Assembly: GCA_910586035.1 (NCBI GenBank)
Contig: CAJUHT010000020.1
Location: forward strand, 6,218-36,796
Direction of reading: 5' to 3'
DNA: 30,579 bases
Source: an uncultured Christensenella sp.
GTDB taxonomy: Bacteria > Bacillota > Clostridia > Christensenellales > Borkfalkiaceae
Part shown: one piece after another, positions 30,382 to 30,579 of the stretch
Layout of the letters: each line of letters begins with the position of its first letter
Numbering within the stretch: the first letter of the stretch is position 1
The notes under the pieces: generated by a model
Databases searched by the model: none
What the model saw: only the letters and a program-made list of their open reading frames with translations
Told to the model about the DNA's origin: nothing
Made by a program: the position numbers and the translations under genes

Positions 30382-30424
30382 AACCAAATAGCGCGGCTTT
30401 ATATTAAAGCCACGCTATTTGGTT
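30382..30424. repeat. Long inverted repeat 2
   Basis: Twenty-bp stem (arms 30382-30401 and 30405-30424) with a 3-nt loop (TAT) and a single C-A mismatch. Arms include AACCAAATAGCG. No T-run follows on either strand, so a terminator is less likely than for repeat 1. The bases between 30189 and 30463 hold no supported gene. Confidence 0.7.
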
Positions 30425-30463
30425 ACGCATTTCTTATTAAACCTATTTTCAACATTAAGGAAG

Positions 30464-30579
30464 TCAAAAACCTCTTACTTTTTTTAAAATCTTTATTTTG
30501 GAAAATTGAATTACAACATTAGCTCCACTACTTGTAACAAATTCAAATTTATACAAATTGTCTTTAACTATCCCTAATT
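30464..30579 (-). CDS. 3' end of an unknown gene running off the window
   Basis: Open frame from the window edge: 38 codons, including GIVKDNLYKFEFVTSSGANV and ending ILKKVRGF before TGA at 30464-30466. Strand-like alternation suggests a beta-rich small domain. AT-rich. No family recognised. Confidence 0.4.
   Translation of the reverse strand, partial: LGIVKDNLYKFEFVTSSGANVVIQFSKIKILKKVRGF

Noticed and set aside
30334..30522. 62-codon plus-strand ORF near the right end
   Set aside because: It runs across both inverted repeats, has no ribosome site, and is antisense to a better frame at 30464-30579.

Overview
The window reads as a chromosomal segment from a Bacillota (Clostridia-type) bacterium, probably an uncultured gut lineage with mid-GC genes and AT-rich spacers. 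The evidence is gene order and gene content: an Asp23-fakA-recG block divergent from rpmB, a long yicC-gmk-rpoZ-priA-def-fmt-rsmB-rlmN-rpe-thiN run, a SpoIIQ-like M23 protein, many lipoproteins, BspA-type leucine-rich repeats, and strong Shine-Dalgarno sites. The taxon is inferred from order and style, not from a search.

Layout. Bases 1-5000: a cut lipoprotein gene with its own promoter, then recG, fakA and an Asp23-family gene on the minus strand. These face rpmB across divergent promoters. Bases 5100-8350: a leucine-rich-repeat lipoprotein, then the tail of the big housekeeping operon (M19 dipeptidase, thiN, rpe). Bases 8400-18130: the rest of that operon, read right to left from a promoter upstream of yicC. 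It handles nucleotide supply (gmk), transcription (rpoZ), replication restart (priA), N-terminal formyl-Met metabolism (fmt, def) and rRNA methylation (rsmB, rlmN). Two oddities stand out: a TIR-plus-LRR gene sits between priA and def, and the prpC/stp-prkC-rsgA block usually found between rlmN and rpe is absent. Bases 18170-23190: a nitrilase-fold protein lacking its catalytic cysteine, an M1 metallopeptidase lipoprotein, corA behind a leader peptide and an intrinsic terminator, an FmdB zinc ribbon, and a YwmB-like/SpoIIQ-like pair. Bases 23200-26830: a large repeat-built lipoprotein, then a strong isolated transcription unit encoding two 31-32 residue related peptides, then a small membrane protein. 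Bases 26890-28850: a membrane-anchored ComEC-type metallo-beta-lactamase protein and a small ORF. Bases 28870-30579: AT-rich DNA holding the wreck of a large serine recombinase, a small putative HTH protein, a possibly frameshifted peptide gene with a perfect Shine-Dalgarno site, long inverted repeats and the 3' end of an unknown gene. This last part looks like decayed mobile DNA.

The most interesting items are the tandem peptide unit at 25666-26112, the corA attenuator with leader peptide, the repeated pattern of consensus promoters ending only 6-9 nt before a start codon with no ribosome site (predicting leaderless mRNAs), and the TIR-LRR gene inside a core operon. No tRNA, rRNA, CRISPR array or intact transposon was seen.
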